From contig OZ244119.1 of NCBI GenBank assembly GCA_965215755.1, forward strand, positions 4,402,001 to 4,466,000: 64,000 nucleotides of DNA, read 5' to 3'. The notes under the pieces are model-generated. The model ran no database searches. It was not told the origin of the DNA and was given only the letters and a program-made list of their open reading frames with translations. Position numbers and translations under genes: made by a program. The stretch comes from Tectiglobus sp965215755. GTDB lineage: Bacteria > Pseudomonadota > Alphaproteobacteria > Rhizobiales > Hyphomicrobiaceae. This document shows positions 34,039-42,963 of the stretch, in pieces. The stretch's first letter is position 1; every line of letters starts with the position of its first letter.

Positions 34039-34293
34039 TTGTTTCCGCGCGCGGTATTATTCGTAATGCTCGGTGGTCTGCTCGGCTCGTGTGCCAGTGG
34101 GCTACCTGATCCAGTGCTTCTGCAGGGTGGTTCGCTCACGTCCGGGCTAACCGGGGCCGGTACGGGCAATCTTCAAACCAACTCGACGCAGACATTACCC
34201 AGATCCGATGCATCGCGTGTGCTATCGGCGCTGGCTGCGGAGCGGGTCCTCGGCCAATCGGCCGGTCAGTTTGATCTACTATCCCAAAGGTAA
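34039..34293 (+). CDS. Small putative lipoprotein
   Basis: 84 residues from TTG. The N terminus MFPRAVLFVMLGGLLGSC fits a lipoprotein signal with Cys18 in a LGSC box. The rest is Gly/Ser/Thr-rich (GGSLTSGLTGAGTGNLQ) and ends with ASRVLSALAAERVLGQ. The weak start codon and short length make it uncertain, but the signal is convincing. No family recognised. Confidence 0.5.
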   Translation: MFPRAVLFVMLGGLLGSCASGLPDPVLLQGGSLTSGLTGAGTGNLQTNSTQTLPRSDASRVLSALAAERVLGQSAGQFDLLSQR

Positions 34294-34363
34294 GACTTGG
34301 CTGTCGTCAGAGCCACGGACTACGGGTGTACCGTGGCTCCGATTGACTGCGCTTGCAGACCGC

Positions 34364-35338
34364 TTAAGGAAGCAGGACCGTCGAGCCCGTTGTTTTGCGC
34401 GACTCAAGATCGATGTGCGACTGGGCGGCCTCGGCCAATGGGTATGTCTGGTTGACGGCAATCTTGACGACGCCCTTTCCGACGACATCAAATAGGTCAT
34501 TGGCATTCACGAGAAGGTCAGCACGCTGCGCGACATATGTAAACAAGGTCGGCCGCGTGACGTAGAGTGAACCTTTGCCGCCAAGGCTGCCGACATCAAA
34601 GTCCTTGATCGGGCCTGAGGCATTGCCGAAGGTCACGAACAAACCAAGAGGCCTGAGGCAATCGAGCGATGCCGGATGGGTCGCCTGACCGATGGAGTCG
34701 TAAACAACATCGACGCCTTTGCCACCGGTGATCTCCTTGACCCGGTCTACGAAATTCTCCGTGTTGTAGTTGATGCAGTGCGTCGCGCCATGCGACTTGG
34801 CGAGTGCACATTTCTCATCGCTTCCGGCTGTGCCGATCACCGTCGCACCGAGATGCTTGGCCCACTGGCAGGCAATGAGACCGACACCGCCAGCTGCCGC
34901 ATGCAGCAGCAGCGTCGTCTCGGGTCCGACATTGTAGGTCTGGCGAAGGAGATAGCGCACCGTCATGCCCTGAAGCATCATGGCTGCAGCAGTCTGGTAC
35001 TCGATATTGTCAGGCAGTTTCACGGCCCGGTCTGCCGGCATCAAACGCTCTTCGGCGTAGCTGCCCATGGGGTTTGCATAAGCGACGCGATCACCAACAG
35101 CTAGATCCGTGACACCACTGCCAACCTCCAAAATCTCGCCGGCGCCTTCCATCCCCATCACAGCTGGCAATGATGGAAGAGGATACAAGCCGCTACGCTG
35201 GTAGGTATCGATGTAGTTCAGCCCGACGGCGTGGTGTTTGATGCGGATCTCGCCCTGCCCGGGCGCCCCGACATCAACGTCTTCCCACTTCAATGCTTCG
35301 GGTCCGCCATGCTCATGAATGCGGATGGCCTTAACCAT
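34364..35338 (-). CDS. Zinc-independent quinone oxidoreductase (NADPH:quinone reductase, MDR family)
   Basis: 324 residues from the ATG at 35338. MKAIRIHEHGGPEALKWEDV-type N terminus and NYIDTYQRSGLYPLPSLPAVMGMEGAGEI are typical QOR (zeta-crystallin) sequences. The Rossmann motif is LLHAAAGGVGLIACQWAKHLGATVIGTAGS. Structural-zinc Cys residues of alcohol dehydrogenases are absent. It reduces quinones with NADPH. The ATG at 35338 has a GGGGAAAC site; the frame is open a further 21 codons. Confidence 0.92.
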   Translation of the reverse strand: MVKAIRIHEHGGPEALKWEDVDVGAPGQGEIRIKHHAVGLNYIDTYQRSGLYPLPSLPAVMGMEGAGEILEVGSGVTDLAVGDRVAYANPMGSYAEERLMPADRAVKLPDNIEYQTAAAMMLQGMTVRYLLRQTYNVGPETTLLLHAAAGGVGLIACQWAKHLGATVIGTAGSDEKCALAKSHGATHCINYNTENFVDRVKEITGGKGVDVVYDSIGQATHPASLDCLRPLGLFVTFGNASGPIKDFDVGSLGGKGSLYVTRPTLFTYVAQRADLLVNANDLFDVVGKGVVKIAVNQTYPLAEAAQSHIDLESRKTTGSTVLLP

Positions 35339-35519
35339 GGATGTTTCCCCAATTTGCTTGTGTTTCGTTATCAATCTGCCAATCTGCCTTGGTACGGACA
35401 CGATGGCGCCCTGAAGCTGGCGTGAATACCATGTTGAGAGCGTCCCGTCAGTGGATGTGGCCGGTTGGTTGATTACGACCCCTATCGGCTAAACGGAAAA
35501 CGCTCAAGGGGCACAATTG

Positions 35520-35981
35520 ATGTCACGAACGCCAATGCCAAACATTCTGCTCGTGTTGTATGGTCTTGCAGCATGCTTGGTTCTGGCGGGATGTGTGGCC
35601 GGATTTTCAGGCGGGTCGCCGAGTGCGAATGCTGGTCTTAACTGCGTCGACGACAGCAAGCACTGTCTCGCACAACGAAAGCAGGCCCTGACGCAGATTA
35701 TGGATGACAAGCAGATGCATTGGATCAATGCACCGGCCACAGCCAAATCCGATGCCTCCGGCGTTCGTTTGTTCGCCTATATGAAAAAGCGCAAGCAATT
35801 GTCCTGTACACAGCTGCGGATCGGCCATGCAGAAGCCGTTGGTGCGAGCCAGCGTCTAAGGCAAGCTGCCGGCTCCGGTCTCACACCGGCACAAATCTCT
35901 CGCGGGGCTATTCTGGGGGATGAAGTTGCCCAGACTTTGCGCAAGGAGATGCGCCGAAAGGGCTGCCGAAAGGCATCATAA
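35520..35981 (+). CDS. Putative lipoprotein, hypothetical
   Basis: 153 residues from the ATG at 35520. The signal ends in a clear lipobox (LVLAGC, Cys near 24). The mature part is short and alpha-helical, with Cys residues at NCVDDSKHC and SCTQLR and at MRRKGC near the C terminus. GHAEAVGASQRLRQAAGSGLTPAQ is a recurring kind of helix-loop in small outer-membrane lipoproteins of alphaproteobacteria. No function can be assigned. Confidence 0.7.
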   Translation: MSRTPMPNILLVLYGLAACLVLAGCVAGFSGGSPSANAGLNCVDDSKHCLAQRKQALTQIMDDKQMHWINAPATAKSDASGVRLFAYMKKRKQLSCTQLRIGHAEAVGASQRLRQAAGSGLTPAQISRGAILGDEVAQTLRKEMRRKGCRKAS

Positions 35982-36108
35982 GCCTGACCGGGCCGGATTA
36001 GCCCCAATCTTGAGGTTATTTGCTCAAATTTCTGCCCAAGATTTCGACAATAGTATTGTCTGATCAGAGTTTAACGGCGCTTCCTGCCGTTCTGCGTCGG
36101 TGGTTTCC

Positions 36109-37029
36109 ATGATAGCGCTCGTATCTGCCGTCCGCCTCACTATCGGACTCGTATGCTCAATAATGTTTGTCGTGTTGGCACTAACGCCTGCTGCGATGGC
36201 CGTGCCTATCAGCCATCTCACCTCGGCCTCCGGTCTTGAAGCTACTGGTGGCATCCCTGTCCGCTATCGCCGCTCTGCGAGCCGGGATGACGACAACGCC
36301 GCTGCGCTGTTCGATGAGGGCCAGTATGAATTCGATTCCAAGGACTACAGCGCGGCACGTCGCATCTTCGAACATCTGGTGGAAGAGTATCCCAGGTCCG
36401 GTTTCGCGCTGAAGGCACAGCGTTATTTGGCCAGCATTTACAGGCGCCTGGGCGATCCAACCCGTCGTTCGCGCCGGAATGTCGAGGCAGCTCCTGAAAA
36501 GCGGTCTCTGCCGCCAAAAGAGGTTCGCCACTCGCCGCGCCCAAAACAATCAGAGCCAGAACAATCAGAGACTGTCGCGCACGCGCCAATTGCGCCGCGT
36601 ACTATCCAGCCCGATGCTCCGATGCAGCGAAGTTTGTTGCTCGATGTCGGCGACCGTGTGTTCTTTGCAGCCAACAGCAATGACATCGGCGCCAAGGCCC
36701 GTGCTGTTCTCAGGCGTCAGGCTGACTGGCTTAATAAGAATAAACAGCTTCTCGTCCGGATTGAAGGACACTCCCACGATCAAGGCCAGCAGGATGACAA
36801 CTTTATCCTCTCGTTGCAGCGTGCCCAGCGGGTCCGCCGCCGGCTTGTTGAAGAAGGAGTTTCTGCAGATCGGATAACAGTGTTCGGTCGTGGCAGATCA
36901 GCACCAGTTGCGATCTGCGATACTTCCATGTGTGCCGCGCAGAATCGCCGCGCTATGACGATTGTATACCGGGTTGATCCTAGCGCTGCAGACCGCCGCC
37001 GCGCGGCATTGCCCAATCCACAGCGTTGA
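36109..37029 (+). CDS. Pal-like OmpA-domain protein with N-terminal TPR
   Basis: 306 residues from the ATG at 36109 (a GTG three codons upstream is possible). The signal peptide ends AMA-VP and there is no lipobox. A TPR-like pair follows (FDEGQYEFDSKDYSAARRIFEHL, then FALKAQRYLASIYRRLG). The OmpA domain is at about 190-302 (VFFAANSNDIG, GHSHDQGQQDDNF, LSLQRAQRVRRRLVEEGVS, NRRAMTIVY). The Asp-containing loop is GHSHDQG where usual Pal has GHTD, one residue longer. It holds the position of pal just before cpoB, but no tolQRAB lies in the window. Confidence 0.75.
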   Translation: MIALVSAVRLTIGLVCSIMFVVLALTPAAMAVPISHLTSASGLEATGGIPVRYRRSASRDDDNAAALFDEGQYEFDSKDYSAARRIFEHLVEEYPRSGFALKAQRYLASIYRRLGDPTRRSRRNVEAAPEKRSLPPKEVRHSPRPKQSEPEQSETVAHAPIAPRTIQPDAPMQRSLLLDVGDRVFFAANSNDIGAKARAVLRRQADWLNKNKQLLVRIEGHSHDQGQQDDNFILSLQRAQRVRRRLVEEGVSADRITVFGRGRSAPVAICDTSMCAAQNRRAMTIVYRVDPSAADRRRAALPNPQR

Positions 37030-37150
37030 CAAATACGACAGTAGCAGTGATGCAGTGAGCATCGATGCGTATGATAGGTGCTGCTGGAAATCAGCCCGTC
37101 ATCGTTCCACGTATGATGAGCTTAGAAGCCAAGAACACTGGACGGGCGTC

Positions 37151-38110
37151 ATGGACATTTACCGAGTTTTCTGGGTGCGTCACTGCCTATCACTTGCAGC
37201 AGTTGGTTTGCTGATGTCGTTCAACACTCTGGCGCCCGCGACGGCGCAGACGAAGGCCAAGCCTCCAACCCAAAACGATGAAACCGCTCAGTTGCGCAAG
37301 CGGGTCGAGCAACTGGAAGAGCAGCTCATCGACATCCAGGTCGTCCTGGGAACGCTCGAAACCCTCGCAAAGTCGGGCGGTCAGGCAGCCGGCCCGGGTG
37401 CCACGGTCGGAGTGGCCGGTGCAGCAGGCGGCTCAGCGCGTCTGAACGCCCTGGAAACGCAACTTCGTGCGCTGACTTCGCAAGTTCAACAGTTGTCATC
37501 CGGCCAGCAACAATTCCCTGCGACCGGCAATAGCCAGCTGCCGCCTGCGAATGGCGCCAACAACGGCGGTTTTGCCTCGAACGTGCAACCGGCCAACCCG
37601 CCGACGACGGGCTTCGGGTCAACAACCGTGCAGCCAGAAACGCAGCCATCCGCCGGGCAGCAAAACAATTTTGCTGCTCCGCGCACGACCTTCAATTCCG
37701 CCGCACCTCAACAAGTCCCGACCGGCGGTGATGCGCAGGCTGAATACGAAACAGCATACGGATTGCTCCTGCAGCAGGACTATGGCGCAGCGCAAAAGTC
37801 ATTCTCTGAATTCCTGAAGAACCACCCAACCAGCCCATTGGCAGGGAATGCTCAGTATTGGCTGGGTGAGACCTATTATGTGCGTGGCAAGTATAAGTTT
37901 GCCGCTGGCGCGTTTCTGAAGGGCTACCGGCAGCATAGCCGGAGCAACAAGGCGCCCGACAGTCTGCTGAAACTGGCAATGTCGCTTGACAAACTCGGCC
38001 AGAGGGCAGCTGCGTGCTCGTCCCTGGGTGAGCTTGGCCAGAAGTACCCGCAAGCGGCAGCACACGTCCGGCGCCGTGCCAGCCAGGAGCGCAGCAGGCT
38101 CAGATGTTAG
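37151..38110 (+). CDS. cpoB: Cell division coordinator CpoB (YbgF)
   Basis: 319 residues from the ATG at 37151. Signal peptide to about residue 33 (PATAQ-TK). A short coiled coil (AQLRKRVEQLEEQLIDIQVVLGTLE) makes the CpoB trimer. A low-complexity Asn/Gln/Pro linker spans about 100-195. The C-terminal TPR domain has QAEYETAYGLLLQQDYGAAQ, then AQYWLGETYYVRGKY, and APDSLLKLAMSLDKLGQ. CpoB couples peptidoglycan synthesis by PBP1B with outer-membrane constriction through TolA. One base lies between its stop and the tilS start. Confidence 0.92.
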   Translation: MDIYRVFWVRHCLSLAAVGLLMSFNTLAPATAQTKAKPPTQNDETAQLRKRVEQLEEQLIDIQVVLGTLETLAKSGGQAAGPGATVGVAGAAGGSARLNALETQLRALTSQVQQLSSGQQQFPATGNSQLPPANGANNGGFASNVQPANPPTTGFGSTTVQPETQPSAGQQNNFAAPRTTFNSAAPQQVPTGGDAQAEYETAYGLLLQQDYGAAQKSFSEFLKNHPTSPLAGNAQYWLGETYYVRGKYKFAAGAFLKGYRQHSRSNKAPDSLLKLAMSLDKLGQRAAACSSLGELGQKYPQAAAHVRRRASQERSRLRC

Positions 38111-39442
38111 ATGTCAGACGCGCCCGACTCGGACCTCACCGCAGCGATTGAGCTTGGGCGGCATTTCGGCTTTCTAGAGGATTTCGACCACATCATCGTT
38201 GCTGTTTCCGGCGGCAGTGACAGCATGGCTCTACTGCGGTTGATTGATCTCTGGGTCAGTCAGGAACAGTTGGACCGGGAGACATTTCACGTTCTCACCG
38301 TTGACCACGGTCTTCGCGATGGGTCCGCTGACGATGCAGCCTTTGTAGAGGTCGCTGCGAAAAGCCTGGGCTTTCCCACTCGCACACTGACGTGGACAGG
38401 TGATAAGCCCTCGTCCGGCCTTCAAGCCTTGGCCCGGGAAGCGCGGTATCGCTTGTTGTGCGACGCTGCCAAGGTTTTGTCGGGACGGGGCATAATTCTC
38501 ACGGCTCATACCCAAGACGATCAGGCAGAAACCGTTTTGATGCGCCTCGCGCGTGGCAGCGGGCCTGACGGTCTCAGCGCAATTCCCGCGCTGAGCGTCC
38601 GCAATGGCGTCACGATCGCACGCCCGCTCTTGGACCTGACGCGCCGGCAACTGGTCTCACTTCTTCAAAGCCTCGGCCAGCCCTGGCGCGATGATCCAAG
38701 CAATGATCTCAAAGACTTCGAGCGTATCCACATTCGGCATGCTCAATCGGCAAGGCAACAGCTGCGGCTCTGCGATCAGGCGCTTGCTCAAACGGCCCGC
38801 CGGATGCACGCAGCCCGGCAATCTCTGAATTTGATCGCCGCACATATGCTCCAGCAAGCTGCCCATGATCAGCCTGCGCTGCCTGTCGGTGCCTTTGCAT
38901 GGCGCCCTGAGAGCATGAACCAATATGGGGCAGACGTTGCCATTCGATGCCTTCGGCACGTTATTCATGTCATCGGGGGTCAATCGGATAAACCCAATCT
39001 CAGTCAGGTTGAAAACCTCTACGACACGCTCAGCGACCCTGCATTTCGCGGCACGACCCTGCATGGGTCGCGGCTTGTCCCAGTGGATAATCTGGGAGCG
39101 CGACGCATCTTTATTCTTCGTGAGACAGGTCGTCTCGGGTTGCCTGACCTCACTCTGGAACCGAATACGACGGCTCTCTGGGATGGCCGGTTTGCATTTC
39201 GCACGGCCCCCAAGCTCGCGGACGGCTACCGCCTTCGGCCCTTGCGTCCGGATGACGTGAGGAAACTGGAACTCCCGCACGGCGACGGCCTGCCAACCTG
39301 CCTCTGGCGCGAAGTCCTGCTGACGCTACCGGCGCTCTGGTGCGGTGATCAGTTACTATGCGTCCCCCATTTTGAGGCCTGCGAGGGGGACATCACTTTT
39401 GATCGATCGCATCTTTCTGACAGGCTCCGCAGCATCAATTGA
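38111..39442 (+). CDS. tilS: tRNA(Ile)-lysidine synthase TilS
   Basis: 443 residues. The PP-loop ATP motif is SGGSDS at residues 33-38 (IIVAVSGGSDSMALLRL). The TilS-specific ILTAHTQDDQAETVLMRLARGSG and the R..LL segment (ARPLLDLTRRQLVSLLQSLGQPWRDDPSN) are clear. TilS puts lysine on C34 of the CAU anticodon of tRNA-Ile so that it reads AUA. It starts directly after cpoB and so belongs to that operon; ftsH follows after 350 bases. Confidence 0.96.
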   Translation: MSDAPDSDLTAAIELGRHFGFLEDFDHIIVAVSGGSDSMALLRLIDLWVSQEQLDRETFHVLTVDHGLRDGSADDAAFVEVAAKSLGFPTRTLTWTGDKPSSGLQALAREARYRLLCDAAKVLSGRGIILTAHTQDDQAETVLMRLARGSGPDGLSAIPALSVRNGVTIARPLLDLTRRQLVSLLQSLGQPWRDDPSNDLKDFERIHIRHAQSARQQLRLCDQALAQTARRMHAARQSLNLIAAHMLQQAAHDQPALPVGAFAWRPESMNQYGADVAIRCLRHVIHVIGGQSDKPNLSQVENLYDTLSDPAFRGTTLHGSRLVPVDNLGARRIFILRETGRLGLPDLTLEPNTTALWDGRFAFRTAPKLADGYRLRPLRPDDVRKLELPHGDGLPTCLWREVLLTLPALWCGDQLLCVPHFEACEGDITFDRSHLSDRLRSIN

Positions 39443-39792
39443 GAGAGAAACGATTGGCGAACGACGATCACGACGGGTCAAGAGGGGGCCTGGCAATTGA
39501 TCCAATGCCAACGTGGCAGATCTAATCAATTGAATTTCATTAAGATTTCCGGCAGGTCAAGTTCTTTTAACGGACCTTAAGTTTAGCCTGTGCTATAGAT
39601 CGCAAACGTCTGTATTCTGTCAGCGGAACTGTCATTTTGGCCCGCCCCCGACCGCTTGGCAAATGCCAAACGGCCTCCTATCTTAAGGGTCTCATAAGGA
39701 TGAACGTCGACTTTCGCTGATTTCCAGCGCTAACAAACTTTCGGCCAACGTGTACCGCGACATAGGTTGCATGCGCCCGAAAAGGGAAAACG
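39443..39792. other. 350-bp intergenic region upstream of ftsH
   Basis: No protein-like frame. It holds the likely ftsH promoter, the heat-shock-like pair at 39655-39683 and a hairpin (39652-39660 with 39665-39673, one mismatch, AAAT loop). AT-rich stretches lie around 39530-39600. Confidence 0.5.
39655..39683 (+). promoter_or_regulatory. Candidate heat-shock (RpoH-type) promoter of ftsH
   Basis: CTTGGC at 39655-39660 and CCTATCT at 39677-39683, spaced 16-17 bases, resemble the alphaproteobacterial RpoH consensus (CTTG, then CTATAT-like). It lies about 110 bases before the ftsH ATG, and ftsH is heat-shock controlled in E. coli. The -35 box overlaps an inverted repeat. Confidence 0.35.
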
Positions 39793-41730
39793 ATGAATTC
39801 AAACTTCCGGAATTTCGCGATCTGGGTGATCATTGCGTTGCTTTTGGTCGCGCTTTTCAACCTGTTTCAGAATCCATCAGGCAACCAGCGCGCCAACGAG
39901 ATCCCTTATTCTGAGTTCCTAGATTCCGTTGAAGGCAAGACCGTCAGCGAAGTAACCATCAAAGGTAACCGCATTTCGGGACGCATGGAGAATGGTAACC
40001 CGTTCTCGACCTATGCGCCACGTGATCCGCAATTGGTCAGCAAGCTCGATGCAGCCGGCGTTAAAATCAATGCGCGTCCGACGGAAGACGAAGTACCATC
40101 GATACTCAGTGTGATCGTCTCCTGGTTCCCGATGCTGCTGCTGATTGCGGTCTGGATCTTCTTCATGCGCCAGATGCAATCCGGTTCCGGCCGCGCAATG
40201 GGCTTCGGAAAGTCCAAGGCTAAACTGCTGACCGAGCGCCATGGCCGCGTGACGTTTGAAGATGTCGCCGGAGTCGACGAAGCCAAACATGACCTGCAAG
40301 AGATTGTTGAGTTTCTGCGCGACCCTCAGAAGTTCCAACGGCTTGGTGGCCGTATCCCACGCGGTGCGCTCCTTGTTGGACCTCCTGGTACCGGTAAGAC
40401 GCTGCTCGCTCGGGCGATTGCCGGAGAGGCGAACGTACCGTTCTTCACGATCTCGGGTTCCGACTTCGTTGAAATGTTTGTGGGTGTTGGGGCCAGCCGC
40501 GTTCGCGACATGTTTGATCAGGCGAAAAAGAACGCTCCCTGCATCATCTTCATCGACGAGATCGATGCTGTCGGACGGCACCGTGGCGCGGGCCTCGGTG
40601 GCGGTAACGACGAACGCGAACAGACACTCAACCAGCTGCTTGTCGAAATGGATGGCTTCGAAGCCAACGAAGGCATCATCCTGATCGCGGCGACGAACCG
40701 TCCTGATGTTCTCGATCCTGCTCTGCTCCGGCCGGGCCGGTTTGACCGCCAAATCGTGGTCCCGAATCCAGACGTCAATGGTCGTGAGAAGATCCTGCGT
40801 GTGCACATGCGCAAGGTGCCGCTGGCACCGGATGTTGATCCGAAAATCATTGCCCGCGGCACCCCGGGTTTCTCTGGCGCAGACTTGGCGAACCTGGTGA
40901 ACGAGGCGGCGTTGCTGGCCGCCCGGCGCAATAAGCGCCTGGTGACGCAGGATGAGTTCGAGGACTCCAAAGACAAGGTCATGATGGGCGCCGAGCGCAA
41001 GTCTATGGCCATGAGCGAGGAAGAAAAGAAGCTAACCGCTTATCATGAAGCCGGGCATGCATTGGTCGGGCTTCTCGTGCCAGCCGGCATCCCCGTCCAC
41101 AAGGCGACGATTATTCCGCGCGGACGGGCCCTGGGTATGGTCAAGTTCTTGCCGGAAGGGGATCGCTACTCGACGAAGTTCATCGAGTACACGTCGCAGC
41201 TGACGGTCGCGATGGGCGGACGTGTGGCCGAAGAATTGGTCTTCGGCAAAGAAAACATCACCTCAGGTGCGGTCGGTGATATCCAGCAGGCAACACAGAT
41301 CGCCCGGGCGATGGTGACCCGCATGGGCTACTCCGATGAGCTGGGCACGGTGATGTATGGCGACAACCAGGAGGAAGTCTTCCTGGGTATGTCAATGCAG
41401 AAGAACCAGAGTATTTCGGAGGCGACCGCACAAAAGATCGACTCTGAAGTGCGCCGGCTCGTATCTGAAGCCTATGACACAGCCCTCGACATGGTCCGTG
41501 AACGTCGTGATGTGCTTGAGAAGTTCGCAAACGCGCTGCTTGAGTATGAGACTGTGACGGGTGATGAATTGAAGACGCTGATGGATGGCGGCAGTATCGA
41601 CCGACCGGATGATGATGCAGAAATGGGCATTGGCCCGACCGGTTCTGCTGTTCCTTCAGCCGGTGCAGCACGGCCAAGCCGCGGTCCGGAAGAACCGGAT
41701 ACCGGCGGCATGGAACCACAGCCGACCTAA
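39793..41730 (+). CDS. ftsH: ATP-dependent zinc metalloprotease FtsH
   Basis: 645 residues, membrane anchored. TM1 about 7-25, periplasmic domain to about 105, TM2 about 106-126. Walker A GPPGTGKT at 196-203, Walker B CIIFIDEIDAVG, second region of homology with RPGRFDRQIV. The zinc site is HEAGH at 418-422. FtsH extracts and degrades membrane and regulatory proteins (LpxC, sigma-32 in E. coli). ATG has AAAAGGGAAAA upstream. A large hairpin after the stop (41753-41781) separates it from folP. Confidence 0.97.
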   Translation: MNSNFRNFAIWVIIALLLVALFNLFQNPSGNQRANEIPYSEFLDSVEGKTVSEVTIKGNRISGRMENGNPFSTYAPRDPQLVSKLDAAGVKINARPTEDEVPSILSVIVSWFPMLLLIAVWIFFMRQMQSGSGRAMGFGKSKAKLLTERHGRVTFEDVAGVDEAKHDLQEIVEFLRDPQKFQRLGGRIPRGALLVGPPGTGKTLLARAIAGEANVPFFTISGSDFVEMFVGVGASRVRDMFDQAKKNAPCIIFIDEIDAVGRHRGAGLGGGNDEREQTLNQLLVEMDGFEANEGIILIAATNRPDVLDPALLRPGRFDRQIVVPNPDVNGREKILRVHMRKVPLAPDVDPKIIARGTPGFSGADLANLVNEAALLAARRNKRLVTQDEFEDSKDKVMMGAERKSMAMSEEEKKLTAYHEAGHALVGLLVPAGIPVHKATIIPRGRALGMVKFLPEGDRYSTKFIEYTSQLTVAMGGRVAEELVFGKENITSGAVGDIQQATQIARAMVTRMGYSDELGTVMYGDNQEEVFLGMSMQKNQSISEATAQKIDSEVRRLVSEAYDTALDMVRERRDVLEKFANALLEYETVTGDELKTLMDGGSIDRPDDDAEMGIGPTGSAVPSAGAARPSRGPEEPDTGGMEPQPT

Positions 41731-41752
41731 GTCGGATTACAGTTGCGTTTGT

Positions 41753-41781
41753 ATTGGCCGCGGATATGATCCGCGGCCAAT
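41753..41781 (+). terminator. Strong hairpin between ftsH and folP
   Basis: A perfect 13-bp stem (41753-41765 with 41769-41781) and a 3-base loop ATG. It is followed by TTGTATG, a weak T-run. It could be a terminator of ftsH, a partial attenuator, or an RNA-processing site, since folP starts 32 bases later. Confidence 0.6.
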
Positions 41782-41813
41782 TTGTATGAACTGCCACGGA
41801 TTCGGTCAGACTG

Positions 41814-42914
41814 ATGCTTCGCGAAATATATGTGCGCCCCACCGGATTGTATGCCGGCCGCCAAGGGGAAATTGCGGACGAAGTCTGGGGTGGTTTTCGG
41901 CTGGCTGAAGGCTGGCTTGACTTCTCAGCCGTTGAGGTGATTGAACGCAATGGCTCTGTCGTCGAACGGCGGATTGCAGGCATTGGCGAGTTTCTGGAGC
42001 GTGACTGGGGACGACGTGCGCTGAACGCAGCCGACATGTTTGAATACATCCGTCAGCCACGTCCACGCATTGCAGGCCTATCTCTGGACCGGCCTCGGAT
42101 CATGGGAATTGTCAACGTCACGCCGGATAGTTTCTTTGATGGCGACCAGTTTGACGATGCGCGCATGGCGATTGATCACGCGCTCCGCCTCGTCGATGAA
42201 GGGGCAGACATCCTCGACATCGGTGGTGAGTCGACTCGGCCTGGCTCCGAGCCCGTTCCTGTCGCAGAGGAGCTGGCACGGGTGCTGCCGGTCATCGAGG
42301 GTCTGGCCGGCAAGGTCGATGCGCGCCTGTCGATCGACACGCGGAAGAGCGAAGTTATGCGCCGCGCCCTGAATGCGGGTGTTGACATCGTCAATGATGT
42401 CTCAGCGCTGACCTACGATCCAGAGAGTATGGAGGTCGTTGCTGAGTCAGGCGTGCCGGTGGTTTTAATGCACGCCCAGGGTGATCCAAAGACCATGCAG
42501 GAGGATCCCCAATATGACGATGTTTCGCTCGACGTCTTCGATTACCTGGAAGCCCGTGTCGAAGCCTGTCTAAGGGCCGGCATTCCGCACAATCGTCTGA
42601 TTGTTGATCCTGGCATTGGCTTTGGAAAGTCGCTCGAGCACAACCTACAGCTTTTGGCCGAACTCAGCTTGCTGCACGGCCTCGGACTACCAGTCCTCGT
42701 CGGTGCATCGCGCAAGAGTTTCATTGGTAAACTGACAGGCGCCAAGAGTGCTGATGAGCGCCTTCCAGGTTCCCTTGCAGCTGCGGTCCATGCTGTTGGT
42801 CAGGGTGCACAGATAGTCCGCGTCCACGATGCTGCGGAAACGCGTCAGGCCTTACAGCTCTGGCACGGGGCGATGAGTGGTGCCCGTGACCGGGCACCAG
42901 CTTCTTCGGAATAG
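41814..42914 (+). CDS. folP: Dihydropteroate synthase
   Basis: 366 residues. An N-terminal extension of about 90 residues (IYVRPTGLYAGRQGEIADEVWGGF) precedes the DHPS core. That core begins IMGIVNVTPDSFFDG, then ILDIGGESTRPGSEPV, DVSALTYDP, and PGIGFGKSLEHNLQLL, KS at GASRKSFIG. It condenses p-aminobenzoate with hydroxymethyl-dihydropterin pyrophosphate in folate synthesis; sulfonamides compete with pABA. The extension is normal in alphaproteobacteria. Its 3' end has a GGTGCCCG/CGGGCACC hairpin inside the CDS. Confidence 0.96.
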   Translation: MLREIYVRPTGLYAGRQGEIADEVWGGFRLAEGWLDFSAVEVIERNGSVVERRIAGIGEFLERDWGRRALNAADMFEYIRQPRPRIAGLSLDRPRIMGIVNVTPDSFFDGDQFDDARMAIDHALRLVDEGADILDIGGESTRPGSEPVPVAEELARVLPVIEGLAGKVDARLSIDTRKSEVMRRALNAGVDIVNDVSALTYDPESMEVVAESGVPVVLMHAQGDPKTMQEDPQYDDVSLDVFDYLEARVEACLRAGIPHNRLIVDPGIGFGKSLEHNLQLLAELSLLHGLGLPVLVGASRKSFIGKLTGAKSADERLPGSLAAAVHAVGQGAQIVRVHDAAETRQALQLWHGAMSGARDRAPASSE

Positions 42915-42963
42915 GTTCGCCGACACGTCACAACCGTCACTCAGCCTTGGCGGGTCTGTGCTA

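Noticed and set aside
39919..40806. Long antisense frame (295 codons) inside ftsH
   Set aside because: It lies opposite a strongly conserved FtsH region and has no family pattern or ribosome site; high-GC antisense frames are common.
42879..42898. GGTGCCCG/CGGGCACC hairpin as folP terminator
   Set aside because: It lies inside the folP coding region and is not followed by a T-run.
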